From a virus: a DNA stretch of 32,538 bases. The notes beneath the pieces were generated by a model. That model ran no database searches. It saw only the letters and a program-made list of their open reading frames with translations, and was not told the origin of the DNA. The translations under genes and the position numbers were made by a program. The number at the start of each line of letters is the position of its first letter. Position 1 is the stretch's first letter. Shown one piece after another: positions 14,628 to 20,563 of this stretch. The stretch covers positions 1 to 32,538 of the IMG/VR virus record IMGVR_UViG_3300029922_000213; one strand, 5' to 3'.

Positions 14628-14797
14628 GACTGCTTCTCCCGATCCCGCCTCACCTCGCGCAGCGGCCAAGCCTCCGTCACCGTGTGCCGGCCGTCCAGAG
14701 CGTAATTGATCTCCGTCTCCCGGTCGTTCAGCACAGGACGATCCACCCCGCCCGACACCAGATAACCCTTCCGCAAGCCCTTCAGTTCGTCGCTCAT
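14618..14797 (-). CDS. Small charged hypothetical protein
   Basis: 59 residues from ATG 14797 behind GGAGGG. Begins MSDELKGLRKGYLVSGGVDR and ends in a Arg/Glu-rich helix (WPLREVRRDREKQ). Overlaps the DUF6197-like start. No family recognised. Confidence 0.55.
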   Translation of the reverse strand: MSDELKGLRKGYLVSGGVDRPVLNDRETEINYALDGRHTVTEAWPLREVRRDREKQSCR

Positions 14798-14798
14798 T

Positions 14799-14960
14799 CT
14801 ACCCTCCCACCTTCGCCTCGCGCGCCATCGCGCGGAGCTCATCAAATATCTCGACGTGCATATCAATCGACTCGCAGCGGCCAACCACGTGCCACCGCTC
14901 AACCCGGCACACAGGGCACACCCAACGCTTCGGCGTCTTGTCCGGGCCGGTGACCTCCAT
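14799..14960 (-). CDS. Small zinc-finger-like protein
   Basis: 53 residues from ATG 14960, overlapping the upstream stop as TGATG. The segment RWVCPVCRVERWHVVGRC gives a Cys pair followed by His and a third Cys, then a helix IFDELRAMAREAK. Probably a small metal-binding protein of unknown function. Ends one base before the next gene. Confidence 0.55.
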   Translation of the reverse strand: MEVTGPDKTPKRWVCPVCRVERWHVVGRCESIDMHVEIFDELRAMAREAKVGG

Positions 14961-15145
14961 CAGACAGATGCCCCGCCATCGTCCCGGGCAAAATACGGCG
15001 TGTTCTCTTCCAGCGCCCGCTTCTGCCATGCCTCCAGGCGCCATATCTCCCGGATCGCCTCGTGCACCAGCGGGTGCAACTGCGGGTCACAATACCGCTC
15101 CCGCAGCGCACGAACCAACTCAGACACCATCGCTATTTCCGTCAC
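14960..15145 (-). CDS. Small helical protein
   Basis: 61 residues from GTG 15145, which overlaps the previous stop (GTGA) and has GGGAGG 8 bases upstream; an ATG at 15130 is an alternative. Mostly helix: MVSELVRALRERYCDP, HPLVHEAIREIWRLEAWQKR. Ends with an acidic tail. No family recognised. Confidence 0.55.
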   Translation of the reverse strand: MTEIAMVSELVRALRERYCDPQLHPLVHEAIREIWRLEAWQKRALEENTPYFARDDGGASV

Positions 15146-15417
15146 GGCACAATCCTCCCGAACTTCCCGCCCGGCAGGCGATATACCATCCCACCATCCC
15201 ACACCGCAGCCTCTACCAAATTCGTGGCAATCACCTCTATCTTCGGAATGCCATAACCCTTCGGCTGCCCATACAAACAACCGTCCGGCTGCTCCCAAGC
15301 CTCCAAACGACCATTCGGGACATCCAAATGCGGCACACGCAGCCAACCAAAACGCCACGCATACGACCAACTATTACCACTCTTCAGACGCTCGCCGTCG
15401 TCTATCAACTGTCCCAT
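15142..15417 (-). CDS. Hypothetical protein at the head of the leftward operon
   Basis: 91 residues from ATG 15417, with GGGAGGG upstream. Beta-rich and aromatic (SWSYAWRFGWLRVPHL; LEAWEQPDGCLYGQPKGYG; AAVWDGGMVYRLPGG). It is the first gene of the run that continues leftward through four- to ten-base overlaps, so the promoter should lie within 15420-15500. The function is unknown. Confidence 0.6.
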   Translation of the reverse strand: MGQLIDDGERLKSGNSWSYAWRFGWLRVPHLDVPNGRLEAWEQPDGCLYGQPKGYGIPKIEVIATNLVEAAVWDGGMVYRLPGGKFGRIVP

Positions 15418-15790
15418 CTAACCCTCCCCTCTCTTTCCGTGGATGCGTCATAGCACCGTATCTTTGACGTGTCTATGGGATTCTCCGGGGGCCACATCGA
15501 GGTGCGTGCTAGAGCGTTGGTCCAGCGCGGTCCCATCGCCTCGCAGATTCACCCATGGCCTGGCGCCCCGCTGCCGGCCCCCGCCCCGAACGGCTCGACC
15601 CGAAAAACTCGGCCTCCAAGGCCGTTTGCGCCATTGGATTTCAATGGCGCATTTCAATGGCGCACTGCCGCATTCGAGCTCGGGAGGACCCGGCAAAATG
15701 GGAACAGAGCGTTAGTGGCACTCACAAGATTTGTTCGTAACGATATGCCGTTGATATCACTGATAGAATCGTCAGGAGGTCGACCGTATA
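15418..15790. other. Divergent intergenic region with palindromes
   Basis: No confident gene. A rightward 61-residue frame (15555-15740) without ribosome-binding site is possible but weak. Visible elements: CGTATCTTTGACG at 15457-15469 (also at 2433-2445 before another leftward gene), CGGCC-TCCAA-GGCCG near 15610-15624, a tandem 13-mer at 15638-15663, and an AGGAGG before 15791. It should hold the leftward promoter for the 15417 gene and perhaps a rightward one. Confidence 0.45.
15628..15663. repeat. Inverted repeat with tandem 13-mer
   Basis: GCGCCATTG-GATTT-CAATGGCGC (15628-15650) is a perfect 9-bp stem. ATTTCAATGGCGC occurs twice in direct tandem (15638-15650 and 15651-15663), so either copy of the right arm can pair with the left arm. 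Candidate operator or slippage duplication. Confidence 0.7.
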
Positions 15791-15916
15791 ATGGCTATTA
15801 TGTTAAGTCGAGCGCTAGTGCCTTATTTGGTTCGCGTGGCGTTCTGGCTCCTGGCGCCAAGCGCTGCCGCCGAACATGCGTCGACCGGGCGCCGAGTGCG
15901 GGGTAGATCGGGGTAG
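15791..15916 (+). CDS. Possible 41-residue exported or membrane peptide
   Basis: ATG 15791 has AGGAGG 11 bases upstream. Begins MAIMLSRALVPYLVRVAFWL, then LAPSAAAEHAS and an Arg-rich tail: a positively charged start, a hydrophobic core and an A-x-A-like site, as in a short signal peptide. Orientation is opposite to the flanking operons. It may be the first gene of a small rightward unit ending at 16474. Confidence 0.35.
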   Translation: MAIMLSRALVPYLVRVAFWLLAPSAAAEHASTGRRVRGRSG

Positions 15917-15959
15917 ATGGACGGCGATGCCGCCTGCCAGCCCTAAGGACGGATATACA

Positions 15960-16349
15960 ATGGATGTACGAGAACGTGGCGCAATCCGCGTAGGCACTGC
16001 TCTGTATGGTCGGGGGGTGGCGTTAAACTGTAGTGGCCACTACACAATCGCGTCACGTGCGTTCCACTGGCTATGTCCTTGGACGGGCAGGACATTTCCA
16101 GGTTTCCAGCGCCACATACTGTCACTTCTCCCTCGACCGTATAAATGGAGCGCGGTGCAGCATTGGCGTCGGGATCGTCGCCGTATGCCTTCCTCGTCGG
16201 CTCGCGCGTTAGCTGCTGCGATTGAGGTTCGGGTTATTGAGGGTCAGGCGTTGATTCTGGAGCTGCGTGAGTATGCGGCCGCCGAGGATGCGCGCGTGAA
16301 GCCGTTGCAGGGTTTCTTCAGGGTTGAGAAAGAGCCCTTTCGCCGGTGA
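15960..16349 (+). CDS. Possible rightward ORF, unknown
   Basis: 129 residues from ATG 15960. The first 75 residues are Arg/Trp/His rich and not convincing. The last 50 (SARALAAAIEVRVIEGQALI; LELREYAAAEDARVK; FFRVEKEPFRR) look like a real helical protein, so the true start may be internal (GTG near 16155 or ATG near 16183). The stop overlaps the next ATG (TGATG). A palindrome at 16029-16044 lies inside it. Confidence 0.35.
   Translation: MDVRERGAIRVGTALYGRGVALNCSGHYTIASRAFHWLCPWTGRTFPGFQRHILSLLPRPYKWSAVQHWRRDRRRMPSSSARALAAAIEVRVIEGQALILELREYAAAEDARVKPLQGFFRVEKEPFRR
16029..16044. promoter_or_regulatory. Perfect 16-bp palindrome
   Basis: TGTAGTGGCCACTACA reads the same on both strands. It lies upstream of the more protein-like part of the rightward ORF and may be a dimeric-repressor operator. 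About 40 bases on, TGTCCT and AGGACA form another inverted pair near 16076-16096. Confidence 0.5.
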
Positions 16350-16474
16350 TGACGGATGCCATTTGGGCGCCCGGCGACGGTGGATGTTGGGGTGAATTTG
16401 GGCGTCCCTGGGTGGCATCGGATGACGACCTCTATGACGACCATGACGACTATGACGACCTTTTCCGTACTTAG
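16349..16474 (+). CDS. Possible 41-residue acidic protein
   Basis: ATG 16349 overlaps the preceding stop (TGATG). Begins MTDAIWAPGDGGCWGEF and ends in an Asp-rich run (SDDDLYDDHDDYDDLFRT). The Asp run arises from four ATGACGAC words, which belong to the iteron cluster. It could be a real DNA-mimic-like acidic peptide or an accidental frame across iterons. Confidence 0.3.
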   Translation: MTDAIWAPGDGGCWGEFGRPWVASDDDLYDDHDDYDDLFRT

Positions 16475-16622
16475 CTATTGTAACTAGGATTCGTGTTCAT
16501 GTGTCTTTTTGAAAAAGGTTGTCATAGGTCGTCATAGGGGCAAAAAGTCGGCCTGTATGGCCGATCACAGGCATGACGACGGGTCGTCATAAGGTCGTCA
16601 TTTTTTGGCAAAAGGTCGTCAT
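16422..16622. repeat. GTCGTCAT/ATGACGAC iteron cluster, candidate origin
   Basis: ATGACGAC occurs at 16422, 16434, 16443 and 16452, then again at 16573. GTCGTCAT occurs at 16528, 16583, 16594 and 16615, most inside the longer AGGTCGTCAT, with a one-mismatch copy near 16518. 16573-16590 is a perfect inverted pair with a two-base gap. The cluster ends just beyond the stop of the VapE-type helicase gene, where replication origins often lie, and has an AT-rich patch (about 16500-16520). Iteron-binding initiation is an inference. Confidence 0.55.
16548..16564. terminator. Small hairpin in convergent gap
   Basis: TCGGCC-TGTAT-GGCCGA is a perfect 6-bp stem between the rightward acidic ORF and the leftward helicase. 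There is no strong T-run, though AAAAAG precedes it. It may act as a weak terminator or as part of the iteron region. Confidence 0.35.
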
Positions 16623-16633
16623 TGGGAGGGGTT

Positions 16634-18007
16634 TTAGGTTGGTTTTGCATACCATCTGCGCTGTGTGTTGCGCATAAGTTTCCAGCCTAAGTGTTTGAGA
16701 ATGTTAGAAACACGCATCTGCAACGATCGTGTTTGTTGTGGTATGGGGATACTCAAATGGTCAAAAATGTCGCCGACGGTGACGACCTGCAGGGCATTTT
16801 GGGCTAAAAACATGACGACCTTTGGTTGCCAGGCGTCTTGATCGAAGCGTGCTGCCTGTTCGGGTGCGATGATGGTTCGTTCGAGCTCGGGATGGGGCCA
16901 CCACGGCTCATCGCGCATGAAGAGGTGCATGGCTTCGGCGAAGAGTTGATCGCGGTCGGCGGTTAGTGCGGGGAGGTCGATGGTGCCGCATTTGACGGGC
17001 CAGAAGCGTCTCGCGCCTGTTGCGTCGCGGAGGTAGTGTTCATCGTTGGTGCTGCCGATGAATAGGCACTGGCGTGGTTCGTGGACCTCGTATCGTCCGT
17101 ATTTCGGGGTGTAGATTTCCTCGCATTGGCTGATGAATTTCTTGATATCCTCGACTTCCGCGGCGCCGAATGACGACATTTCGCCGATTTCGACGAGCCA
17201 TTTCCCGCGGAGGTGCATTGACACGCGGACTGGGTCGCCGCGCTTGATGTCGGGCAGATTGTCGCTGAACCACAGTCCGCCCGCGAGCGCGCGGCATGCG
17301 CTCGACTTTCTGGCGCCTTGCGGTCCCTCGAGCACGATCATATGGTCGGCTTTGCAGCCTGGCCGCATGATGCGGGCGACCATGGCGATGAGGAAGCGCT
17401 TGCCGATCTCGGCATAGTAGAGGACCTTCTTGGCGAGGTCGTCATTGTCTGGCACATCGGCGCCGAGGTAGTTCACCAGCCATGTGTCGATCCGGTCGTT
17501 ATGGTCCCACCTCAATTTCTCGAGGTAGTCACGCACCGGATGAAATTTATGCTCCACGGCTTGCATCATCATGGCGTCTGCAACAGTGCCACTGACGACT
17601 CGCCGGAAGCCAATATCCTGGAGGATATGCTGCACGACCGTTACGTCATTGTCGGCGAGCGGCCTCGGCAGGTCGCCGCGCGATCCGTCTGGTTCCCTGA
17701 CGAGAAATGGAAGGCGCATCATCTCGTCATATTTGACGATCGGGAACATCCAGTGATTATCGAGCGCGAGTTTGGCATTGTAGAGATTGGGGATCGGGGT
17801 CGCGCTATTTGAAAGCTGTATCTTCTTGCGCCATTCTGCCCGCGCGTTGCCGGTGTCGCCGGGAAACGGTGAAGGTGATGCCTTAGCCGGGCGTCGCGGC
17901 TTCGGTGCCGGTTTCGGCGGCGGATTGGGCGATGATGCCGCGCGCGGCGGCGGCGCTACATACGGTTCGTTGTCGTCATCGTCGTCCAGCGGGTTGAGTG
18001 GGGTCAT
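16634..18007 (-). CDS. VapE-type P-loop helicase/replication protein
   Basis: 457 residues from ATG 18007 (ATGA overlap). An acidic and Pro/Ala-rich N-terminus (1-50) precedes a VapE domain: IFLE-type strand MIVLEG with Walker A GPQGARKSS at 228-236, Walker B KWLVEIGEMSSF at 269-280, FIGSTNDEHYLRDATGARRF at 316-335 with sensor Asn and Arg finger, then a winged-helix-like C-terminus (VTVGDIFDHLSIPI; VSNILKHLGWKLM). VapE-type proteins are SF3-like replicative helicases of phages and islands. No separate primase is visible. The gene ends the early leftward operon, next to the iteron cluster. Confidence 0.85.
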   Translation of the reverse strand: MTPLNPLDDDDDNEPYVAPPPRAASSPNPPPKPAPKPRRPAKASPSPFPGDTGNARAEWRKKIQLSNSATPIPNLYNAKLALDNHWMFPIVKYDEMMRLPFLVREPDGSRGDLPRPLADNDVTVVQHILQDIGFRRVVSGTVADAMMMQAVEHKFHPVRDYLEKLRWDHNDRIDTWLVNYLGADVPDNDDLAKKVLYYAEIGKRFLIAMVARIMRPGCKADHMIVLEGPQGARKSSACRALAGGLWFSDNLPDIKRGDPVRVSMHLRGKWLVEIGEMSSFGAAEVEDIKKFISQCEEIYTPKYGRYEVHEPRQCLFIGSTNDEHYLRDATGARRFWPVKCGTIDLPALTADRDQLFAEAMHLFMRDEPWWPHPELERTIIAPEQAARFDQDAWQPKVVMFLAQNALQVVTVGDIFDHLSIPIPQQTRSLQMRVSNILKHLGWKLMRNTQRRWYAKPT

Positions 18008-18300
18008 TCATACCCCAGCAGCCAATGCAACGCTTCGTCGACAATCTCTGCGGCGGCCTCGGGCCGCGTATCAATGTCGTCGATTACATCGAGAAACCGT
18101 GTCGCGATCCAGTCGTCGATTTCGGCCAAGCCATTGTCGCCAAGCCTGTTGGCGCCCAAGGCGCGGGCTCGACACGCCACGAAGTCAACCGCCTCGTCAA
18201 AGGTGCAACGATTGCGCGCCACACTTAGAGCCTGAAGTCGCACTTCTCGCAAAAGTTTCGGCATCGATATCCGTCGAAAAGTGCGCGCGAAATCAGACAT
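18004..18300 (-). CDS. Small helical protein upstream of the helicase
   Basis: 98 residues from ATG 18300. Helix-rich: LLREVRLQALSVARNRCTFD, EAVDFVACRARALGAN, EIDDWIATRFLDVIDDI and AAAEIVDEALHWLL. It overlaps the helicase start (ATGA) and the upstream gene by 8 bases. A helicase partner or loader is possible from position; the family is not recognised. Confidence 0.6.
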   Translation of the reverse strand: MSDFARTFRRISMPKLLREVRLQALSVARNRCTFDEAVDFVACRARALGANRLGDNGLAEIDDWIATRFLDVIDDIDTRPEAAAEIVDEALHWLLGYE

Positions 18301-18586
18301 GGCCAGCGGCCTGCAAAGCCTTGATCACGGCCACAGACCACGTGTCCGAACGCTCCCTGTCGATAAACGAGACGATGCGATCGTATTGCACCTTGCCGGC
18401 AGCGTCCTTGACGACAGTGCCGCCTGCGGCGATCCGGGCGCGCGACGGTGGCGCACACCATGGCGCGCCGTCCCGCTCGAACACAGGGCACTCGTGCAGC
18501 GTCATCCCGGATGGCATCTCGACGGTGACGAAGCCGACCAGAGCGCCGCTACGTCGGGCTAACGCTGCCCATTTCAAGATTCGCAC
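18293..18586 (-). CDS. Conserved small phage protein, replication operon
   Basis: 97 residues from GTG 18586. Beta-rich start GALVGFVTVEMPSGMTLHEC, then APWCAPPSRARI, VVKDAAGKVQYDRIVSF and a terminal helix TWSVAVIKALQAAG. This order (G-F-x-T-V-x-x-P-S-G-M-x-L-x-x-C-P, P-P-S, D-x-x-G-K-V-x-Y) looks like a conserved family of alphaproteobacterial phage proteins of unknown function, as I recall it. Resemblance to a single-stranded-DNA-binding fold is possible but not shown. Confidence 0.65.
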   Translation of the reverse strand: MRILKWAALARRSGALVGFVTVEMPSGMTLHECPVFERDGAPWCAPPSRARIAAGGTVVKDAAGKVQYDRIVSFIDRERSDTWSVAVIKALQAAGHV

Positions 18587-18777
18587 TGGCCGGTCTTTTG
18601 AGCTGCGGCGGGGGGATCGGCCTCGTATCCCTTCAATCCCGCCTCCAACAGCAGGATCAAGGCGTCGTTTTCGTATTTCAGGCGTCGGTTGAAACGGAAG
18701 TCGTCAATCCGCCGCAATAGGTCTACGGTCTTGAAGTTGATGGTGCGGTTCAGGCGCGTTGTTCGGTGTTCTGGCAT
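18574..18777 (-). CDS. Ribbon-helix-helix-like DNA-binding protein
   Basis: 67 residues from ATG 18777. RTTRLNRTINFKTVDLLRRI (beta strand then helix) followed by DDFRFNRRLKYENDALILLL and EAGL fits an Arc/MetJ ribbon-helix-helix: basic strand, helix one, turn, helix two with A-L-x-x-L-L-E-A-G-L. It probably acts as a transcriptional regulator. It overlaps the next gene by 13 bases. Position in the early operon suits autoregulation. Confidence 0.65.
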   Translation of the reverse strand: MPEHRTTRLNRTINFKTVDLLRRIDDFRFNRRLKYENDALILLLEAGLKGYEADPPAAAQKTGQCES

Positions 18778-18795
18778 ACGGGAATGTTATCACCG

Positions 18796-18855
18796 TCAGT
18801 GGCCGTTGCAACATGTTTTCGGTTTCAGGGTCGTTTGGTTCCGATCGTCGCTCAT
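18796..18855 (-). CDS. Possible 19-residue Cys-tailed mini-ORF
   Basis: ATG 18855 overlaps the stop of the preceding frame (ATGA). Reads MSDDRNQTTLKPK and ends C-C-N-G-H. It is supported only by coupling and by fitting the gap before the RHH gene. Confidence 0.25.
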   Translation of the reverse strand: MSDDRNQTTLKPKTCCNGH

Positions 18856-19080
18856 TTCGCATACTCCGGGACGAGGGATAGCGCGACGCGCTTGCCAGCG
18901 TCGGTGAGCACATCGACGATCCGGATGTCTAGCGTGTCGGAGAGGGTGCGCCACGCTAGCGATCTCGCTTTGCCCGCCGTAGCCGCATAGAAGACATCCG
19001 GGCCGTCGTAGCTCCTGACCCATACGCGCCAGGCTTTTGCGCAGCCGGGTTGCCGGCGTCGTCGTATCAGGCTTGGGCAC
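18852..19080 (-). CDS. Small phage protein split by an apparent +1 frameshift
   Basis: A GTG at 19080 with AGGAAAA upstream opens VPKPDTTTPATRLRK. The clearly protein-like remainder (KAWRVWVRSYDGPDVFYAAT, AGKARSLAWRTLSD, RIVDVLTDAGKRVALSLVPE) is in the next frame and has no usable start of its own. Skipping one A in the CGCAAAAGCC run (AAAA, plus-strand TTTT 19035-19038) joins them into 75 residues, with the span of 229 bases being 3n+1. Either a base insertion has broken the gene, the assembly has an error, or a programmed +1 shift is used. Similar single-domain proteins (A-W-R-V-x-V-R-x-Y-x-G-P) occur in phages. Confidence 0.5.
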
Positions 19081-19294
19081 TGTTGTTTTCCTTTCGTGCT
19101 GGAGGCGGGTTGCGCTCGCGAAATCGGGCCAGTCTTTCAATCCAAGCGGCGTCGGCATCCGGGATTTTCACCTTGCCAGCGAGGTATTGCCTGATCGCGG
19201 CTTCCTGCCTGGATAACTGCCGTCCCGCCTCGCGCTGGGTCCATCCCAGGATAGCGATGCACTCAGCGATCCGAGCCGGCGTCACGAAGAACAT
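19067..19294 (-). CDS. Cro-like HTH protein 2
   Basis: 75 residues from ATG 19294 (GAGAAAGG upstream). RIAECIAILGWTQREAGRQL and SRQEAAIRQYLAGKVKIPDA form the helix-turn-helix with recognition helix SRQEAAIRQY, followed by AAWIERLARFRERNPPP. It is clearly paralogous to the protein at 19975-20184 (same G-W-T-Q-R, R-Q-E, I-R-Q/V-R-Q, I-P-D, L-A-R-x-x-E-R-N-P motifs). It lies in the sub-operon downstream of the operator-paired promoter at 19724-19767. Probable repressor. Confidence 0.78.
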   Translation of the reverse strand: MFFVTPARIAECIAILGWTQREAGRQLSRQEAAIRQYLAGKVKIPDADAAWIERLARFRERNPPPARKENNSAQA

Positions 19295-19526
19295 CCTTTC
19301 TCGCTCTTTGCAGCGGCTCTTTCTCATTTTCGTAGCAAAGCACCGTGCGGCCATCCCTTTCAGCGTATGCCTTAGCCTTCGCTAGATCGGCCTCGGTGCC
19401 CTTGTTGAGCCACATGCAGGCCATCGGCTTCGGCACTGCTTTGAACTTGTGGGGACGCCCTATGTCGGGCTGCCCCTCTTGAACCATCACGCAATCCTCA
19501 TCCAACCAAGCGAGAACGATTTGCAT
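19263..19526 (-). CDS. Hypothetical early protein
   Basis: 87 residues from ATG 19526. Reads MQIVLAWLDEDCVMVQEGQP, then KPMACMWLNKGTEADLAKAK and a Lys/Arg/Glu helix. The middle W-L-N-K-G and Y-A-E-R-D-G-R-T-V-L-C-Y-E motifs suggest a small alpha/beta fold. Overlaps the HTH gene by 32 bases. No family recognised. Confidence 0.55.
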   Translation of the reverse strand: MQIVLAWLDEDCVMVQEGQPDIGRPHKFKAVPKPMACMWLNKGTEADLAKAKAYAERDGRTVLCYENEKEPLQRARKDVLRDAGSDR

Positions 19527-19529
19527 TTC

Positions 19530-19685
19530 TTAGCCCTCCTGCGCCCACTGGTCTGCCTTCATCGAATACCATTCGTTAGCTTCCAGGTCGGTCATGTCGC
19601 CGCTCTCAACCATGTTGCAGAGGTCTGACATCAGTTCGCGAAGCATTTGTTCGCGGCGGGCTTCGAAGCGGGATGGATGGATCAT
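19530..19685 (-). CDS. Small charged early protein
   Basis: 51 residues from ATG 19685, with GGAGA upstream and ATGA overlap with the 38-residue gene. Helical and acidic: FEARREQMLRELMSDLCNMV, ESGDMTDLEANEWYSMKADQ. It is the first gene after the downstream operator-paired promoter. Function unknown. Confidence 0.55.
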   Translation of the reverse strand: MIHPSRFEARREQMLRELMSDLCNMVESGDMTDLEANEWYSMKADQWAQEG

Positions 19686-19798
19686 CTGAAGTCTCCGTGG
19701 TGTGTCTGTTTCCGATAACCAGGACAATACGCATATTGCGTATCTTCGTCCACCGCAAAATGCGTATCAGCGCAAATTATTTTGGTGATTTCACTCAT
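19682..19798 (-). CDS. 38-residue protein overlapping an operator pair
   Basis: ATG 19798 to TGA 19682. Reads MSEITKIICADTHFAVDEDT, then QYAYCPGYRKQTHHGDF. It contains a repeated D-T-[HQ]-[FY]-A word because two operator-like palindromes are read in frame. Its start overlaps the RanBP2-finger gene. It may be a real Cys/His mini-protein, or the stretch may really be a promoter region. Confidence 0.4.
   Translation of the reverse strand: MSEITKIICADTHFAVDEDTQYAYCPGYRKQTHHGDFR
19724..19767 (-). promoter_or_regulatory. Promoter with operator pair (downstream copy)
   Basis: On the minus strand TGGACG (19752-19747), a 17-bp spacer and TATTGT (19729-19724). The spacer holds ATACGCA-ATA-TGCGTAT (19727-19743), a perfect palindrome around three bases, and ATACGCATTTTGCGGTG (19751-19767) lies directly upstream. 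The two centres are 24 bp apart. Same layout as 20564-20617. Drives the sub-operon with HTH protein 2. Confidence 0.6.
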
Positions 19799-19982
19799 CG
19801 ATCGGCATTCCTTCATATGGCGGCAGCGGGTTGTAGTAAGGAAACTCGCCGGCGTTGGAATCGTAGCCACATGACCGGCAGAACTCGCGGATAGCGAGGT
19901 TCATCGTCTTGCAGTGTAGACAGTCCCAGTTTGGTGTCGATGTCCATAGGGCTTCTTTGGTCGTCTTAATTTCATCATTCAC
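19791..19982 (-). CDS. RanBP2-type zinc-finger protein
   Basis: 63 residues from GTG 19982 (GGAG upstream); an ATG 12 codons earlier has no ribosome-binding site. Residues from NWDCLHCKTMNLAIREFCRS through C-G-Y-D-S spell W-x-C-x2-C-x3-N-x6-C-x2-C exactly, the RanBP2 (RBZ) zinc finger, known mainly from eukaryotic single-stranded-RNA or ubiquitin binders and from a few bacterial proteins. Flanks: Lys/Glu-rich N-terminus and a Pro/Tyr-rich tail (YYNPLPPYEG). RNA binding is inferred from the family. It overlaps the HTH gene before it. Confidence 0.72.
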   Translation of the reverse strand: MNDEIKTTKEALWTSTPNWDCLHCKTMNLAIREFCRSCGYDSNAGEFPYYNPLPPYEGMPIDE

Positions 19983-20184
19983 TTTCTGCACTCCGCTTTG
20001 GTAGTGGGTTGCGTTCATGGTATCGAGCCAGCTTGTCGAGCGCTGCTGCAATCTCATCAGGTATCTGAACTACACCTCTCGCCCATTGCCGCACGGTGCC
20101 TTCCTGGCGCCCAAGCATCCTGGCTAGACCCCGTTGGGTCCAGCCGATTGCCTCCAAGCATTCCCGCAAGCGGGTGGGGGTCAT
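19975..20184 (-). CDS. Cro-like HTH protein 1
   Basis: 69 residues from ATG 20184 (ATGA overlap). RLRECLEAIGWTQRGLARML and GRQEGTVRQWARGVVQIPDE make an HTH with recognition helix GRQEGTVRQW, then AAALDKLARYHERNPLP. Paralogue of 19067-19294. It is in the transcript of the promoter at 20564-20617 whose spacer carries the operator palindrome, so autoregulation is likely. A phage repressor or Cro function is probable, which of the two proteins plays which role is not known. Confidence 0.8.
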   Translation of the reverse strand: MTPTRLRECLEAIGWTQRGLARMLGRQEGTVRQWARGVVQIPDEIAAALDKLARYHERNPLPKRSAESE

Positions 20185-20519
20185 GCCCCCATTCCCCTCG
20201 CGTAATCAATAGCCTTGCTCATGATCTGGCGCGTAACATAAACCTGGGCCGCCGGGGCTGTGTGGCCAACCGCTTTTAGCGCTGCACGGAACTTGCGGTC
20301 GTCGTCGCCGCAAAGCCGAACCAAAAATTCCCACTGCTTTATTGTTGCCTGCATGGCCTCGGGGATGACCGGCGCAACCGGCTCAAAGCGAACACCAGCC
20401 GCCTTGCTCGTCAGTTTGCCCGAACCACTGCACTGGAAGCACACGCCGTTCGCGATGCCGGAAAAAGCTGCGATCTTGCCGGAGCCGGAGCATTTGAAGC
20501 ATTCGAAGGTTGCGGTCAT
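20181..20519 (-). CDS. Protein with two DnaJ-like zinc motifs
   Basis: 112 residues from ATG 20519. CFKCSGSGK near residue 7 and CFQCSGSGK near residue 27 are paired C-x2-C-x-G-x-G motifs like the DnaJ zinc domain. The rest is helical: EAMQATIKQWEFLVRLCGDD, DRKFRAALKAV, VYVTRQIMSKAIDYARGM. Stop overlaps the HTH 1 start. First gene after the upstream operator-paired promoter. Zinc-dependent protein or nucleic-acid binding likely; function unknown. Confidence 0.68.
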   Translation of the reverse strand: MTATFECFKCSGSGKIAAFSGIANGVCFQCSGSGKLTSKAAGVRFEPVAPVIPEAMQATIKQWEFLVRLCGDDDRKFRAALKAVGHTAPAAQVYVTRQIMSKAIDYARGMGA

Positions 20520-20563
20520 CGGGATAATCCTCGTTTCCGGGCATCATCGCCTCGGTGAAGATA

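Noticed and set aside
15457-15469. CGTATCTTTGACG also at 2433-2445 as a phage promoter motif
   Set aside because: A 13-mer shared once is expected by chance in a window this size, and the two contexts agree only partly. Kept only as a note.
15469-15906. 145-residue rightward frame
   Set aside because: No start signal, Pro/Arg-rich unconvincing sequence, and it conflicts with the frame that has AGGAGG before 15791.
19727-19743. Palindrome as a tRNA or attachment-site core
   Set aside because: No tRNA cloverleaf is seen here or elsewhere in the window, and the repeated promoter context explains it better.
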